Of a stretch of DNA of 64,000 bases, positions 26,142 through 35,310 are shown in pieces (positions within the stretch are counted from its first letter, which is position 1; each line of letters begins with the position of its first letter). Under the pieces are notes generated by a model. That model worked only from the letters and a program-made list of their open reading frames with translations, was not told where the DNA came from and did not search any database. The DNA is taken from NCBI GenBank assembly GCA_963782555.1, contig CAWAKB010000005.1:372001-436000 (forward strand). The letters run 5' to 3'. Origin of the DNA: Hyphomicrobium_A sp963782555 (GTDB lineage Bacteria > Pseudomonadota > Alphaproteobacteria > Rhizobiales > Hyphomicrobiaceae). Made by a program: the position numbers and the translations under genes.

Positions 26142-26256
26142 TGGGTGGGAAACATTCCTGCGGAAACTCCTGGAAGCCTACGCCACGGTTTTGCTTCCCA
26201 CTTTTTGGTAAGCTGTTGATCTTGCGGATTTCATGCACGCCCGTAGGGACCGCCAA
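26142..26256 (+). repeat. 115-nt structured element, copy 2 (right of nitrate assimilation cluster)
   Basis: Same strand, same length and same end blocks as the element at 9597-9711. The stem is shorter here: GTGGGAA (26145-26151) with TTCCCAC (26195-26201), followed by TTTTT. The 24-nt end block (26233-26256) is identical to copy 1, but the tiny reading frame MHARRDRQ runs on instead of stopping. The intergenic stretch 25888-26413 around it shows no convincing gene. The next gene begins about 160 nt downstream, similar to the distance from copy 1 to nasT. Confidence 0.65.
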
Positions 26257-26413
26257 AACCCGCTAATCGCTTGCCCTTTCGGACCCCCGACCGTGCCGCA
26301 GTTGACAAGGCGCGTGGCGCTGGCACCATCATGGAAAAAGCCTGCGCCAAAAAGGGTTGCGGCGGCTCGAGCCGCGGCCCCGACGGTGCTTCTTGGGGAA
26401 CGTGACAGTGGTA

Positions 26414-27040
26414 ATGCGACCCGATCCCAGAGTGGGAGCTCTGACGCGTATACGCCGGAATCGCTGGGGGCCCTGGTGGCTGTGGACTCTCGTGGTGATC
26501 CTGGCCGCGAGCGCGGCTTACGCCGGCGTGTGGGCCCGATCGGCAACCCAGAAGCTGGCCGCGGCGGAGTCCGCCAGCGCGCTCGTTGCCGCCAACCGCG
26601 ACAAGCTCCAGTCGGATCGCGTGCAGCTCCAGCAGCAGCTCGCTGCCGCCGGCAAGGCCGAGGTGAAGCTGCGCGCCGATCTCGATCGCTCGCGTTCCCA
26701 AGGCGATGCGGTGTCGGCCGTCGTCGGTAAGCTTGAAAAACGCGTCTCAGGCCTCGAATCCGAGCTCAAGGCGGCCCGTGCCGCCGCAGAGGACAGCAAG
26801 AAGACGGCGGAGCGTCTGACCGAGGACGCCAAGGCGGCGTTTGCGCAGGTCGCCAAGCTGCAGGAGCACATAGCCTCGCTCAAGTCCGAGCGCGATGCCG
26901 CGCGCGCCGAGGCTGCGCATGCCGCGGAGGAAAAGACGGCACTCGAGCGCCAGGTTGCCGACCTCAAGAGCAAGAGCGAGGCGCTGCAGCAGAAGCTCGC
27001 GCCTGCGAGCCCGGAGGCCGACCCGGCCGCCACGCCCTGA
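26414..27040 (+). CDS. Membrane-anchored coiled-coil protein of unknown function
   Basis: About 208 aa. A short basic N-terminus (LTRIRRNRW) is followed by one membrane helix (LWTLVVILAASAAYAGVW). About 160 residues of Ala/Glu/Lys/Leu-rich heptad repeats form a long coiled coil, ending in a Pro/Ala tail. No enzyme motif is seen. The start is uncertain between ATG 26414 and a GTG 12 nt earlier. It might organise envelope complexes, but nothing in the sequence or context shows its role. Confidence 0.7.
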   Translation: MRPDPRVGALTRIRRNRWGPWWLWTLVVILAASAAYAGVWARSATQKLAAAESASALVAANRDKLQSDRVQLQQQLAAAGKAEVKLRADLDRSRSQGDAVSAVVGKLEKRVSGLESELKAARAAAEDSKKTAERLTEDAKAAFAQVAKLQEHIASLKSERDAARAEAAHAAEEKTALERQVADLKSKSEALQQKLAPASPEADPAATP

Positions 27041-27055
27041 CCGCCAGGCTGCGCC

Positions 27056-27325
27056 TCACCGCAGCCCGCGCACCCAGGTCGTAATCAAGGCGATCGCAAT
27101 CGCGAGCGGCACGACGAACAGGAGGAAGGCTGCGAGCGTCAGCGCGAAGCCCAAGAAAAGCGCTGTTGCGAGCACGACGAAGACCGCCGCCACGACCGAC
27201 AATACCGCCCAAACCAGCCAGGCGCGCCAGCCGCGGATCACCGTCGTCTTGCCGTCGCGGGATACGATGAGCATGGGCCGCGGCTCCTTGTTGGCTTGCA
27301 CGGCGCGCTCTAGCGCCTTTCTCAT
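27056..27325 (-). CDS. Small membrane protein with two hydrophobic segments
   Basis: 89 aa. A polar N-terminus (residues 1-33, with MLIVSRDGKTTVIRGW) precedes two strongly hydrophobic stretches (about 34-57 and 60-83) and a basic end, WVRGLR. It follows the exported protein gene at 27329-28192 by 3 bp on the same strand, so the two form a small operon. The family is not recognised. Confidence 0.65.
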   Translation of the reverse strand: MRKALERAVQANKEPRPMLIVSRDGKTTVIRGWRAWLVWAVLSVVAAVFVVLATALFLGFALTLAAFLLFVVPLAIAIALITTWVRGLR

Positions 27326-27328
27326 ATG

Positions 27329-28192
27329 TCAGAAGGAACGCAGCATCATACAAGGCTTGACGACCTCCTCCATGCGCCGCTTGAACTTGGCGTCGAAGTC
27401 GGGCGCACCGAAGATTGCGAGCAGAGAGAGCCCCGTCTCGCGCTCGCGCCTACTCTGACATTCGCGCTGCAACGTGCCGACGCTCTGCAACGAGCCGATC
27501 CGACTGGTGGTGAGCGCGGTTGCGGGCGGCAAGAGCTTGTCTGCATTGCGTGCCCGATTGGCGTCGGCGGCGGGAACGGGATTGCCGGACTTGGGCTGAA
27601 TGAGCTTGAGCCACAGGGGCTCGCGTGTGGGCTCCGACAGAGGCGGCTTGGACCGCAGGAGATCGGTGAGACTGGACGCCGGCAGCGGCAATTTCCGCTT
27701 GGTCTCACCGACGAGCGAGTTGGGGCGCAGCGGCTTGAGCCCGCTCTTGGCGGCATCCTTGGGCGCATCGTAGATGAAGAAGCCATCGGTCAGCGTGTTG
27801 CCCGGGGCCTGCTTCAGGGAGTTGGGAAGGCGCTTTGATAGCGAGCTGAGCTCGGACGGTTTGATCGGCTCGATGATCGGGTTGGTGAGCTTCGGCAGCG
27901 GCGAGGTGGCAAACGTCGGCGGAACAGGATGGGGCTCGGCTTTGCTCTTGCCGTCGTTTTTCGGCTCCTCGCCCGTGACCGTCTCCTTGGCCTTGGCCCA
28001 GGCCGCCGTAAGCGACCCGTCGACAAGCAGCTCGCCGCCGCGGCCCAACACGTAGCAGGCGATGCCCGTCATCAGGTTGCGCAGGCAGAGCCGGATCAGC
28101 ACCCTGGGGATCGGCTGGGCGAGCGCGGCCGGCGGGCCAATGACGAGGCCGAGGCAGACAATGGGAACGGCGAGGTTTCGCAGCGAACGCAT
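27329..28192 (-). CDS. Exported protein of unknown function
   Basis: 287 aa. The ATG at 28192 has GAGGGGG about 5 nt upstream and starts a clear Sec signal peptide (MRSLRNLAVPIVCLGLVIG, cleavage after ALA at about 25). A hydrophobic patch follows (LIRLCLRNLMTGIACYVLG), then a long Pro/Ser/Leu-rich stretch with low complexity and a C-terminal part with three cysteines. A longer frame to 28633 exists but lacks a ribosome site. No known domain recognised. Probably cotranscribed with the small membrane protein downstream. Confidence 0.65.
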   Translation of the reverse strand: MRSLRNLAVPIVCLGLVIGPPAALAQPIPRVLIRLCLRNLMTGIACYVLGRGGELLVDGSLTAAWAKAKETVTGEEPKNDGKSKAEPHPVPPTFATSPLPKLTNPIIEPIKPSELSSLSKRLPNSLKQAPGNTLTDGFFIYDAPKDAAKSGLKPLRPNSLVGETKRKLPLPASSLTDLLRSKPPLSEPTREPLWLKLIQPKSGNPVPAADANRARNADKLLPPATALTTSRIGSLQSVGTLQRECQSRRERETGLSLLAIFGAPDFDAKFKRRMEEVVKPCMMLRSF

Positions 28193-28414
28193 GAGGGCCC
28201 CCTCTGCGCAGGCGCGCAGTATGTCCTGCGGCCGCGCAGGCGACAACCTGTTCGCGCAACAGGACTTTGCGCCGCCGGGCGATGCTCCCAGCGTGGCGTA
28301 CAAGCCACAGAGATGGCTTAATTTTCTTGGGGGACGTGGCTTGGACACAAGCCCAACGCAGTTTAAGATCACGCACGAGCGGTCTTGGCGACTTCGCTGC
28401 TTGTGGGGAAAGCG

Positions 28415-28723
28415 ATGCGATTTACATCTCTTGGCGCTTTTGCGTTCTTGGCGATTTTGATGTTGGCTCCGGCGCCGGCCCGCGCCTTCCAATTCGATTC
28501 GATGGGTGGCGGCAGCCCCAACGGCGCGGCCGCCTATACGGATCCCGACGAGCTGCTCGAGCCGAAGCTCGACCAGAAAGGCGTGAGCGCCGCTCCCGCT
28601 CCCAACGGGGCTACGCTGCTGCAGGGTCTTCAACTCAATGTCTCCGGGGGCAGCACCTCGTCGTCAGTGACCGGCGGCGCGATGGGCTGGACCAATCCGC
28701 AGCCCGGACGGCTCACGCACTAA
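28415..28723 (+). CDS. Small exported protein, first of a tandem paralogous pair
   Basis: 102 aa. GGGGAA precedes the ATG. A signal peptide (LGAFAFLAILMLAPAPARA) is followed by FQFDSMGGGSPNGAAAYTDPD, a Ser/Gly/Ala-rich middle and the end GWTNPQPGRLTH. The same start and end patterns recur in the next gene, so the two arose by duplication and likely share a function. The family is not recognised; low-complexity secreted or envelope protein. Confidence 0.7.
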   Translation: MRFTSLGAFAFLAILMLAPAPARAFQFDSMGGGSPNGAAAYTDPDELLEPKLDQKGVSAAPAPNGATLLQGLQLNVSGGSTSSSVTGGAMGWTNPQPGRLTH

Positions 28724-28918
28724 CCGGCTCGTGAAGCCATTGCCGTTTGCGCGGCAGGGTGGCGCGCCTGCCGCTCTTCACGCCTGTGCCGGATCCGGGT
28801 CGCGTGGCCTGCAAGGCACAGATATTCCACAATTTCCATCCGCGCCCCTGGCGTGGACACGGGCCCGCCACACATTGGGTCCAGTGGCGTTTCTCTGTCT
28901 TTGCCGAAGGGAAAACCG

Positions 28919-29206
28919 ATGCGACATACATCTTTGAGCGTTGCAGCGTTATTGGCCTTCGTGATGCTGGCGCCGGCCGCGGCACTGGCGTTCGACGTTG
29001 ACACCACCAGCGGCAACAACCCCGATGGATCGGCACGCTACGCCGACCCCGATGATGCGCCAATGACGGGGCCGCTGGGCGCCGTCACCGTCGCGCCGGG
29101 GGCCCAGTTCGGCAGTGGCGCTAGCGATAGCAGCGGCTCGTCTGCGTCCTCGAGCGGGAGCAATCAGGGCTGGAGCAATACGCAGCTTGGTCGCGTCACC
29201 CATTAG
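28919..29206 (+). CDS. Small exported protein, second of a tandem paralogous pair
   Basis: 95 aa. GAAGGG lies upstream of the ATG. Signal peptide LSVAALLAFVMLAPAAALA, then FDVDTTSGNNPDGSARYADPD, a Ser/Gly run and the end GWSNTQLGRVTH. It shares with the preceding gene the NPxGxAxYxDPD segment and the C-terminal GWxNxQxGRxTH, while the middle has diverged and shortened. The conserved C-terminus suggests a recognition or anchoring role, unproven. Confidence 0.7.
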   Translation: MRHTSLSVAALLAFVMLAPAAALAFDVDTTSGNNPDGSARYADPDDAPMTGPLGAVTVAPGAQFGSGASDSSGSSASSSGSNQGWSNTQLGRVTH

Positions 29207-29242
29207 GCGCTTTTCCGGCCAGCAGCGCTGAGCCTCGCGGAT

Positions 29243-29270
29243 AGGCCCCCCACTAAGGTGCGGGGGCCTC
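29243..29270. terminator. Hairpin terminator between convergent genes
   Basis: AGGCCCCC and GGGGGCCT form a strong GC stem with a partly paired CACTAAGGTG centre, followed by TCTTC. It separates the plus-strand small protein from the minus-strand transporter, whose stop lies inside it, and could serve both directions. The T tract is short. Confidence 0.5.
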
Positions 29271-30519
29271 TTCGCTATGGTGCGCACTGAGATGGGCTTT
29301 GCGCAGGGCCGGGAACAAATGCGCCCACAGACCCGTCAGCACCACCGAGCCGACGCCGCCGAAGATGGCGGCGCCGATGGGACCTAGGATGCGCGCGGCA
29401 ACGCCGCTCTCGAACTCTCCGAGCTCGTTGGAGGCGCTGATGAAGAGGCTGGAGACGGCCGAGACGCGCCCACGCATGGGGTCGGGGGTCAGGATCTGCA
29501 CCAGGCTCTGGCGCACGAAGACCGAGATGGAGTCGGCTGCGCCCAGCACCGATAGCGCCAGCATCGACACCCAGACCCACGTCGACACCGCAAAGACGAC
29601 GGTTGCCACGCCATAGGCTGCCACGGCGCACAGCATCCAGAAGCCGGCGTCGCGGTGGATCGGACGCAGGCTCAACGCCAGGGCCATCAGGCCGCCGCCG
29701 ATCGCGGGCGCGGAGCGCAACAACCCGAACCCGTCGGCGCCGATGTGCAGGATGTCGCGCGCGAACACCGGCAGCAGCGCCGTCACCCCGCCCAGGAGCA
29801 CCGCGAAGAGGTCGAGCGAGATGGCGCCGAACACCACCTTGTTGGACCCGACGTAGGCGAGCCCCTCGGCGATCAGCGATAGTCGCGCGCCGCCGGAATG
29901 GTTGGGCTTGGTGTTGGCGCGGATGAAGAGGAGAGCTGCCCCGGCGCCGATATAGAGCGCGCCGGCCGCGGTAAAGGAGAGCGGCACCGACACCGCGCAC
30001 AGGACGCCGCCGAGCCATGGGCCGATGACCATGCCGGTCTGCATCGCCAGCGAGTTCCACCCCACCGCGCGCGGCAGCACCGCGCGCGGCACCAGCATGG
30101 GCCCGAGCGAGGCGCCCGCCGGCATGGTAAAGGCGCGCGCCACGCCGAAGACTGCGGCGACGCAGAATACGGCGATCAGAACTCGGCCGCTGTGACAGCG
30201 CCAGCAGGGCGAGCGTCACCGAGCAAAGCAGCTGTAGGCCGTAGCAGGCGAGAAGGATCTTGCGCCGGTCGTAGCGGTCGGCGGTCTCGCCGGCGAGCAG
30301 CACCAGGGAGAACATGGGCAGGAACTGCACCAGCCCGATCATGCCGACCAGAAACGAGCTCTGCTCGACGGAGTGGTCGAGACGCGCCACCGAGTAGACC
30401 TGCCAGCCGAGCGTGACGCTGTTGGTCAGCATGGCGACGGTCGAGAGGAAACGCCCGAGCAGGAGGAAGCAGAAGCTGGGATAGCGCAGGATCTGCGTTA
30501 ACGAGATGGGCTGGCTCAT
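29253..30519 (-). pseudogene. Major facilitator superfamily transporter, interrupted by a one-base frameshift
   Basis: About 420 residues when the two frames are joined. The first frame from ATG 30519 gives four helices with the MFS loop GETADRYDRRKILLACYG. The conserved protein continues in the next frame (VLIAVFCVAAVFGVARAFTMPAG) to the stop at 29253. The shift lies near 30165-30190. The second half, with LTPDPMRGRVSAVSSLFISASNELGEFESG, matches the enterobactin-exporter EntS-like/MFS_3 group. Both parts are intact otherwise; the total length is one base over a multiple of three, so a single insertion explains it. Substrate unknown. Confidence 0.8.
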
Positions 30520-30638
30520 CTTCGATGGAGATGCGGGGTGGCGTGAAGCGGTTCTCAATCTGCGCTTTTAGCGCCTCCGACAAGGGCATGCGCCCCCTGG
30601 CGCCTGCGACACCTTCGCCGGACAGGCTCAGGAATTTG

Positions 30639-31886
30639 CTAACGCGCAAGCTCGCTCAAGAGCAGCCCAAGGCTCGTGATGAGGCCCGCGACCGGCACCC
30701 AGGCCGGCACCACGAAAGCGCCGGCGGCCGCCGGCACGCGGTCGCTCTTGAGCTTGATGAGCGCGCTGTTGACGAGGGCAAAGATAACGAGCGTCAGCCG
30801 CGCGGTCGCCTCGGCGAGCCCTTCGATCGGGAAGACGACGGCGAGCACCAGCGTCAGCGCCACGACGAGGGCCGTGGCCTTCAGCGGCGTGCGCGTCCTC
30901 GCGTTGATCTGTCCCAGCAACTCGGGCAGCAGCCCTTGCGCCGCCATGCCGTAGAGGACGCGCGAGCCCATTACCATGAAGACGACGATGCCGTTGATGG
31001 TGGCAACGATGGAGATTGCGGTGATGATGGCTGGCGAGGCGCCGGTTGCGCGCTCGAACACGAGGCTCAACGGCGCGCTGGTGGCGGCAAGCTCATCATG
31101 CGGCACTGCGACAAGCGCCACCCACACGACGATGACGTAGAGCAGCGTCACCAGCGCCAGCGTCAGGAAGATCGCCTGCGGCAGCGTGCGGGCCGGCTCG
31201 CGCACCTCCTCGGCGATGTTGGCGAGCCCCTCAAAGCCGGTGAAGGCGAAAAAGGCGAGCAGCACCGCGCTCAGGATTCCGGTCCAGGCGGCAGCACCGT
31301 CCAAGCCTGCCCACGCTTCGGGCAGGCGCGTAATGATGTCGGGCTCGTCGACCGCGCCGACGACCGCGATCATCACGAGGCCGCCGACCTCGATCAGCGT
31401 CATTACGCCGGCGATGGAGACCGACTCCAGGATGCCCCAGGCCGTGATGGCGCCCATCAAGAGCACGACGCCGACCACGATCGCGTCGAAGGGCACGTCG
31501 AGGAACACTTGGATGTAGCCGGCGCTGCCGCGGCTGACGGTCGCCGCCGAGATGATCGAGGCAGCGATGACGAGCAGGCCGACGAGGAACGCCAGCACGT
31601 CGGATTTGAGGCCGGCGCGCACGTACGTTGCCTCGGCCGCCGATTGCGGCAGGCGCGAGCCGAGCTCGGCGAAGGATGCCGCCGACGGCGCCATCACGAG
31701 CGCGGCGATAATGAAGGAGACGGGCGCGTGCATGCCGGCGCGCGCGGCCGCGGGCGCGATCAGCACGTAGATGCCGGCGCCGATCGTCACGCCGAGTCCG
31801 TAGAGCACGGCAAGCGGCAGACCGAGCGCACGCTTGAGGCGGGGCTTCTCGCCGCGCGCGGCTTCGTTAATGTCGGCCTCGCCCAC
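30639..31886 (-). CDS. APC-superfamily amino acid permease
   Basis: About 415 aa, some twelve membrane helices. The first helix has the substrate-binding GLGVTIGAGIYVLIAPAAA, and later FFAFTGFEGLANIAEEVREPARTLP matches the helix 6 region of amino acid transporters of the APC family. GTG at 31886 with GGGGGAAA upstream is preferred over the GTG at 31928. Substrate not predictable. It lies 120 bp before the MFS gene on the same strand. Confidence 0.83.
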   Translation of the reverse strand: MGEADINEAARGEKPRLKRALGLPLAVLYGLGVTIGAGIYVLIAPAAARAGMHAPVSFIIAALVMAPSAASFAELGSRLPQSAAEATYVRAGLKSDVLAFLVGLLVIAASIISAATVSRGSAGYIQVFLDVPFDAIVVGVVLLMGAITAWGILESVSIAGVMTLIEVGGLVMIAVVGAVDEPDIITRLPEAWAGLDGAAAWTGILSAVLLAFFAFTGFEGLANIAEEVREPARTLPQAIFLTLALVTLLYVIVVWVALVAVPHDELAATSAPLSLVFERATGASPAIITAISIVATINGIVVFMVMGSRVLYGMAAQGLLPELLGQINARTRTPLKATALVVALTLVLAVVFPIEGLAEATARLTLVIFALVNSALIKLKSDRVPAAAGAFVVPAWVPVAGLITSLGLLLSELAR

Positions 31887-32154
31887 GCCGTGTTTCCCCC
31901 TGGGTAGGATTCGGTGACCAGCCCGCACCTTCCATGTGGTGAGCCGCGGCGCTTACGAGATCGTGCCCTAAATTGTCGCGTGCGTCATTCTCACGGGGTC
32001 GCGGCGGCCCTGATCTTCAGCCTGCGCCTGCACTGAGCCAGTCTTAAGGCTGCCCGCGCTAGCCTGACGGGTCCGCACGCGCGCCGCTGAATCGGGTAGA
32101 CGGTGACGCCTCGGGTGAGTTTATATCGGCTTCCCGAAGCGAGGTAATCGCCTG

Positions 32155-33646
32155 ATGGCCGCAGCCGACGTCTGGAGCCGCAACTACCTTTTGGAGCAGC
32201 TCCAGAACGCGCTGCTCAATCCGGTCCGTGCCTTTCGGCCCCGCTACCTGCCGCTGATGATGGTTTACTTCGCCTACGGCGCGCTGGGCCTCATTACGGT
32301 GGCGCAAAGCTTCTGGATCAAGAAGTCGCTCAGCCTGAGCCCTGCCGAGCTTGCCGCCATCGACGTGTGGCTGACGCTGCCGTGGACGGTGAAGATGGTA
32401 TTCGGCGAGCTGGTTGAACTCGGTGCCGCTCCTCGGCTCGCAACGGCGCTCCTATGTGTTCATCGGGGCGGCCTTCATTGCAGCGGGCTTGCTCGTGCTC
32501 GCCGGAGCCGCGGGCGGCTGGCTCACGTTTACGACGCCTGAAAATCTCTACCGCATCGGCGCGTTCGTCAGCGTGCTGGGCGTCGTCATCCAGGATGTGG
32601 CGGCCGACGCCATGAGCACCGAGGTGGTCGAGCGCGAGAACCCGGACGGGAGCCCGCGCGACAAGGACGAACTCGAGCGTGAGCTCGGCATGGTGCAGGT
32701 GCTGGGGCGGCTCGCGCTCTCCTTCGGCATCTTTCTCGTCGCCGGTCTCGCGGGATGGATCGCGAGCGTCTACGCCTATTCGACCGTATTCCTCGTAGGC
32801 CTCATCATCCCCGTCATCTCGGTGAGCGGGGCGCTACTGATCAGCTTGAAGCCGGTGGAGCAGCTTCCCATCGACTGGCGCATCCTCGGCGGCGGCCTCG
32901 TCTACGGCGCTTTCGTTCTGACTTTGGCAGGCACCGAAATTCCCTACAACCAGGAGATCGTCTTCGTGGTGTCGATGGTCGTCGTGTGCGCGATGCTCTA
33001 CCGCGTGGTGAGCGAGCTCGACGAGGCGACGAGACGGACGATCTTTTTTGCCGCGCTCATCATTTTTGTCTATCGCGCCTCCCCCGGCGCCGGCCAGGGC
33101 TATACCTGGTTCGTCATTGACGTCTTGGGCTTCGACGAGGCCTTCCAGGGCACGCTCAACCAGATCGGGGCGGGGCTGGCGCTCTTGGGCATGTGGCTCT
33201 TCTCCGACGCCATCACCCGCAGGCCCGTCCCCACCGTGCTCCTGTGGCTGACGGTGATCACCACGCTGCTGTCGCTGCCGAGCTTGGGGCTGACGCTGGG
33301 CTTGAGCGATTGGACCGAGCGCGTCTTCGGATTTGGCGCGCGCACCATCGCCATCCTTGATACGGCGGCGGCCTCGCCGTTCGCGCAGCTCAGCATGATC
33401 CCGCTTCTGACGCTGTGCGCCATCTATGCCCCGGCGGGACGGCGCGCGACCTGGTTCGCGCTCATGGCATCCTTGATGAATCTCGCTCTGGTTGCGGGCT
33501 CCTTGCAGACCAAGTATCTGAACGAGATCTTCGTCGTCGGCCGCGGGTCTTATGAGAACCTCCCTCACATCATGATATGGGCCATCGGCCTCGGCTTTTT
33601 CGTGCCGCTGGCGGCGATTCTGGCCTTCGGCCGGCGGCTGCGCTGA
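32155..33646 (+). pseudogene. BT1/MFS-type transporter, interrupted by a one-base frameshift
   Basis: About 496 residues after joining frames. The first frame (ATG 32155) gives FRPRYLPLMMVYFAYGALGLITVAQSF and ends in VKMVFGELV; the protein continues in another frame as SVPLLGSQRRSYVFIGAAF through GVVIQDVAADAMSTEVVERE to 33646. Removing one A in GTTGAACTCGG near 32415 restores GELVDSVPLLG. The VPLxGxxRRSYxxIG and DVAADAM segments are typical of the BT1 (folate/biopterin transporter) family. The two halves are well preserved, so a sequence error is likely. The substrate in bacteria is unknown. Confidence 0.78.
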
Positions 33647-33778
33647 GCCGGGTCTGAAATCCTTGCCGCGAGCGCCGGCCAAATTGATGCGCGTCAATTC
33701 TCTGGTGAGGCTTCTCACCGAGACTGCCCGGCCCTAAATGAGTTTCGACAACGACGGACCAAGCAAGCGGAGAACACC

Positions 33779-34228
33779 ATGAAGCCCACGACGACGTGGA
33801 TCCTGATCGCTGACGGCGCGCGGGCGCGCATCTTCGCCAATCACGGGCCCGGCAAGGGCATCGAGGCGCTCAAGGGAGCGGAGTTCGCCGCCGACCACCG
33901 GCCGGACCGAGAGATCATGAGCGACAAGCCCGGCCGCACCTTCGAGTTGGTCGGCACGACGCGCCACGCCATCCAGCCGCACCACGATCCCCACCGCGAG
34001 TTGAAGCGGGCTTTCTCGGAGCGGCTCGCGGCGATGCTGGATGAGCAACTCGCAGCCAAGGCATATGACCGCGTCATCCTGGTCGCGCCGCCGGCAACGC
34101 TGGGCGACTTGCGCTCGGCGCTGTCGGACCACGTCAAGGCCGTGCTCTACGCGGAGCTCGACAAGGATCTGACCAAGACGCCGACGCACGAGCTGCCGGG
34201 CCACTTGGGCGCCGTGCTGGCGGTCTGA
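33779..34228 (+). CDS. Host attachment-type protein (attachment to host cells family)
   Basis: 149 aa. The opening TTTWILIADGARARIFANHGPG and the later YDRVILVAPPATLGDLRSAL with VLYAELDKDLTKTPTHELPGHL are the hallmarks of the family named for a protein required for attachment to host cells. In free-living bacteria its function is unknown. Cytoplasmic, no signal peptide. The universal stress gene follows after 27 bp, suggesting coexpression. Confidence 0.82.
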   Translation: MKPTTTWILIADGARARIFANHGPGKGIEALKGAEFAADHRPDREIMSDKPGRTFELVGTTRHAIQPHHDPHRELKRAFSERLAAMLDEQLAAKAYDRVILVAPPATLGDLRSALSDHVKAVLYAELDKDLTKTPTHELPGHLGAVLAV

Positions 34229-34255
34229 GGCAGGAACGAGCGGGGAGATGTGGCG

Positions 34256-35134
34256 ATGAGCGCGGCTTCGCACGAGACGCACCTCAAGGTGCTCACCGGC
34301 ATCGACCTCACCGAGCGAAGCCGCAACGCCTTTGCGCGTGCGCTGGAGCTTGCCCACAGCCCGGGCGCGCGCCTCACCCTCGTGCACGTCACGAGCGACG
34401 CGCTGCCCAACCAGATCGCCTCCGTGCACGAAGGCTACGCCCAGGAGGTGCTGCAGGATCTGGCGGCGAGGGCGCGCTCGGCCGGTGCCGCGCACGTGGA
34501 GACCGTCGGCGTGCGCGGGCGCGATTACGAGACGCTCGTTACCGAGGCGCACAAAACCGGTGCCGATCTCATCGCAATCGGCACGCACCGCCCCAGCAGC
34601 CTCATGCAGGACATGCTGGGGACGACAGCCGACCGCGTGCTGCGGCTGGGCCGCATTCCGGTGCTGCTGGTGCGCCGAAAGCCCGAGGGTGCCTACGGCT
34701 CGATCCTGGTGGCGGTCGACTTCTCGGCGGCGGCGCGCCGCGCGCTCGAATGCGTGGTCCGCTGGTTCCCCGAGGCGCGCATCACGGCGGTGACCGCCTA
34801 CGGCACGGCACGCCGCTCGCTTCTGAGCGATGATGCGGAGGTGCGCGAGGCCGCGGCCGAGACGCGGCGTCTGGCGCTGAAAGGCTTCCTGGACGAGGTG
34901 CGCGAGGCGGTCGGTCCGGGGCACGAGAGCACGATCGGCGCGGTCGTTCCGGTGGTGCAGCGCGGGTGGGCCGAGGAGGTGATCCTGGCGTGCGCGGAGG
35001 AGACGAAACCCGACCTCATAGTGGTCGGCACGCATGCGCGCGGCGGGCTGCAGCATGCGGTTTTGGGCAGCGTCGCCCAATGGGTGCTGACCGAGGCCCC
35101 ATGCGACGTGCTGGCGGTCCCGCCGGACGCCTGA
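34256..35134 (+). CDS. Tandem universal stress protein (two UspA domains)
   Basis: 292 aa with two UspA domains. The first (LKVLTGIDLTERSRNAFARAL) ends in IAIGTHRPSSLMQDMLGTTADRVL; the second (SILVAVDFSAAARRALE) ends in IVVGTHARGGLQHAVLGSVAQWVL, which keeps the G-xx-G-x9-GS ATP-binding pattern better than the first. The ATG at 34256 has GGGGAG 8 nt upstream and is preferred to the GTG at 34250. Probably cotranscribed with the attachment-type gene. Confidence 0.87.
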   Translation: MSAASHETHLKVLTGIDLTERSRNAFARALELAHSPGARLTLVHVTSDALPNQIASVHEGYAQEVLQDLAARARSAGAAHVETVGVRGRDYETLVTEAHKTGADLIAIGTHRPSSLMQDMLGTTADRVLRLGRIPVLLVRRKPEGAYGSILVAVDFSAAARRALECVVRWFPEARITAVTAYGTARRSLLSDDAEVREAAAETRRLALKGFLDEVREAVGPGHESTIGAVVPVVQRGWAEEVILACAEETKPDLIVVGTHARGGLQHAVLGSVAQWVLTEAPCDVLAVPPDA

Positions 35135-35310
35135 GCACGCCTTCTCGCCTTTTTTCCCTGTTGCTCTGTCAGACAAGGCTAAATCGGCGGTTGTACCCCC
35201 TCGCCGGTTGCGCCAATGGGCGGTAATATCGGGTCGGGGCCCCGGGGACAGGGCCATCGTGTGGGAGAGTACCTCGTTGGGATTGCTGCTGACGGGGGAA
35301 GCAGTGCGTT

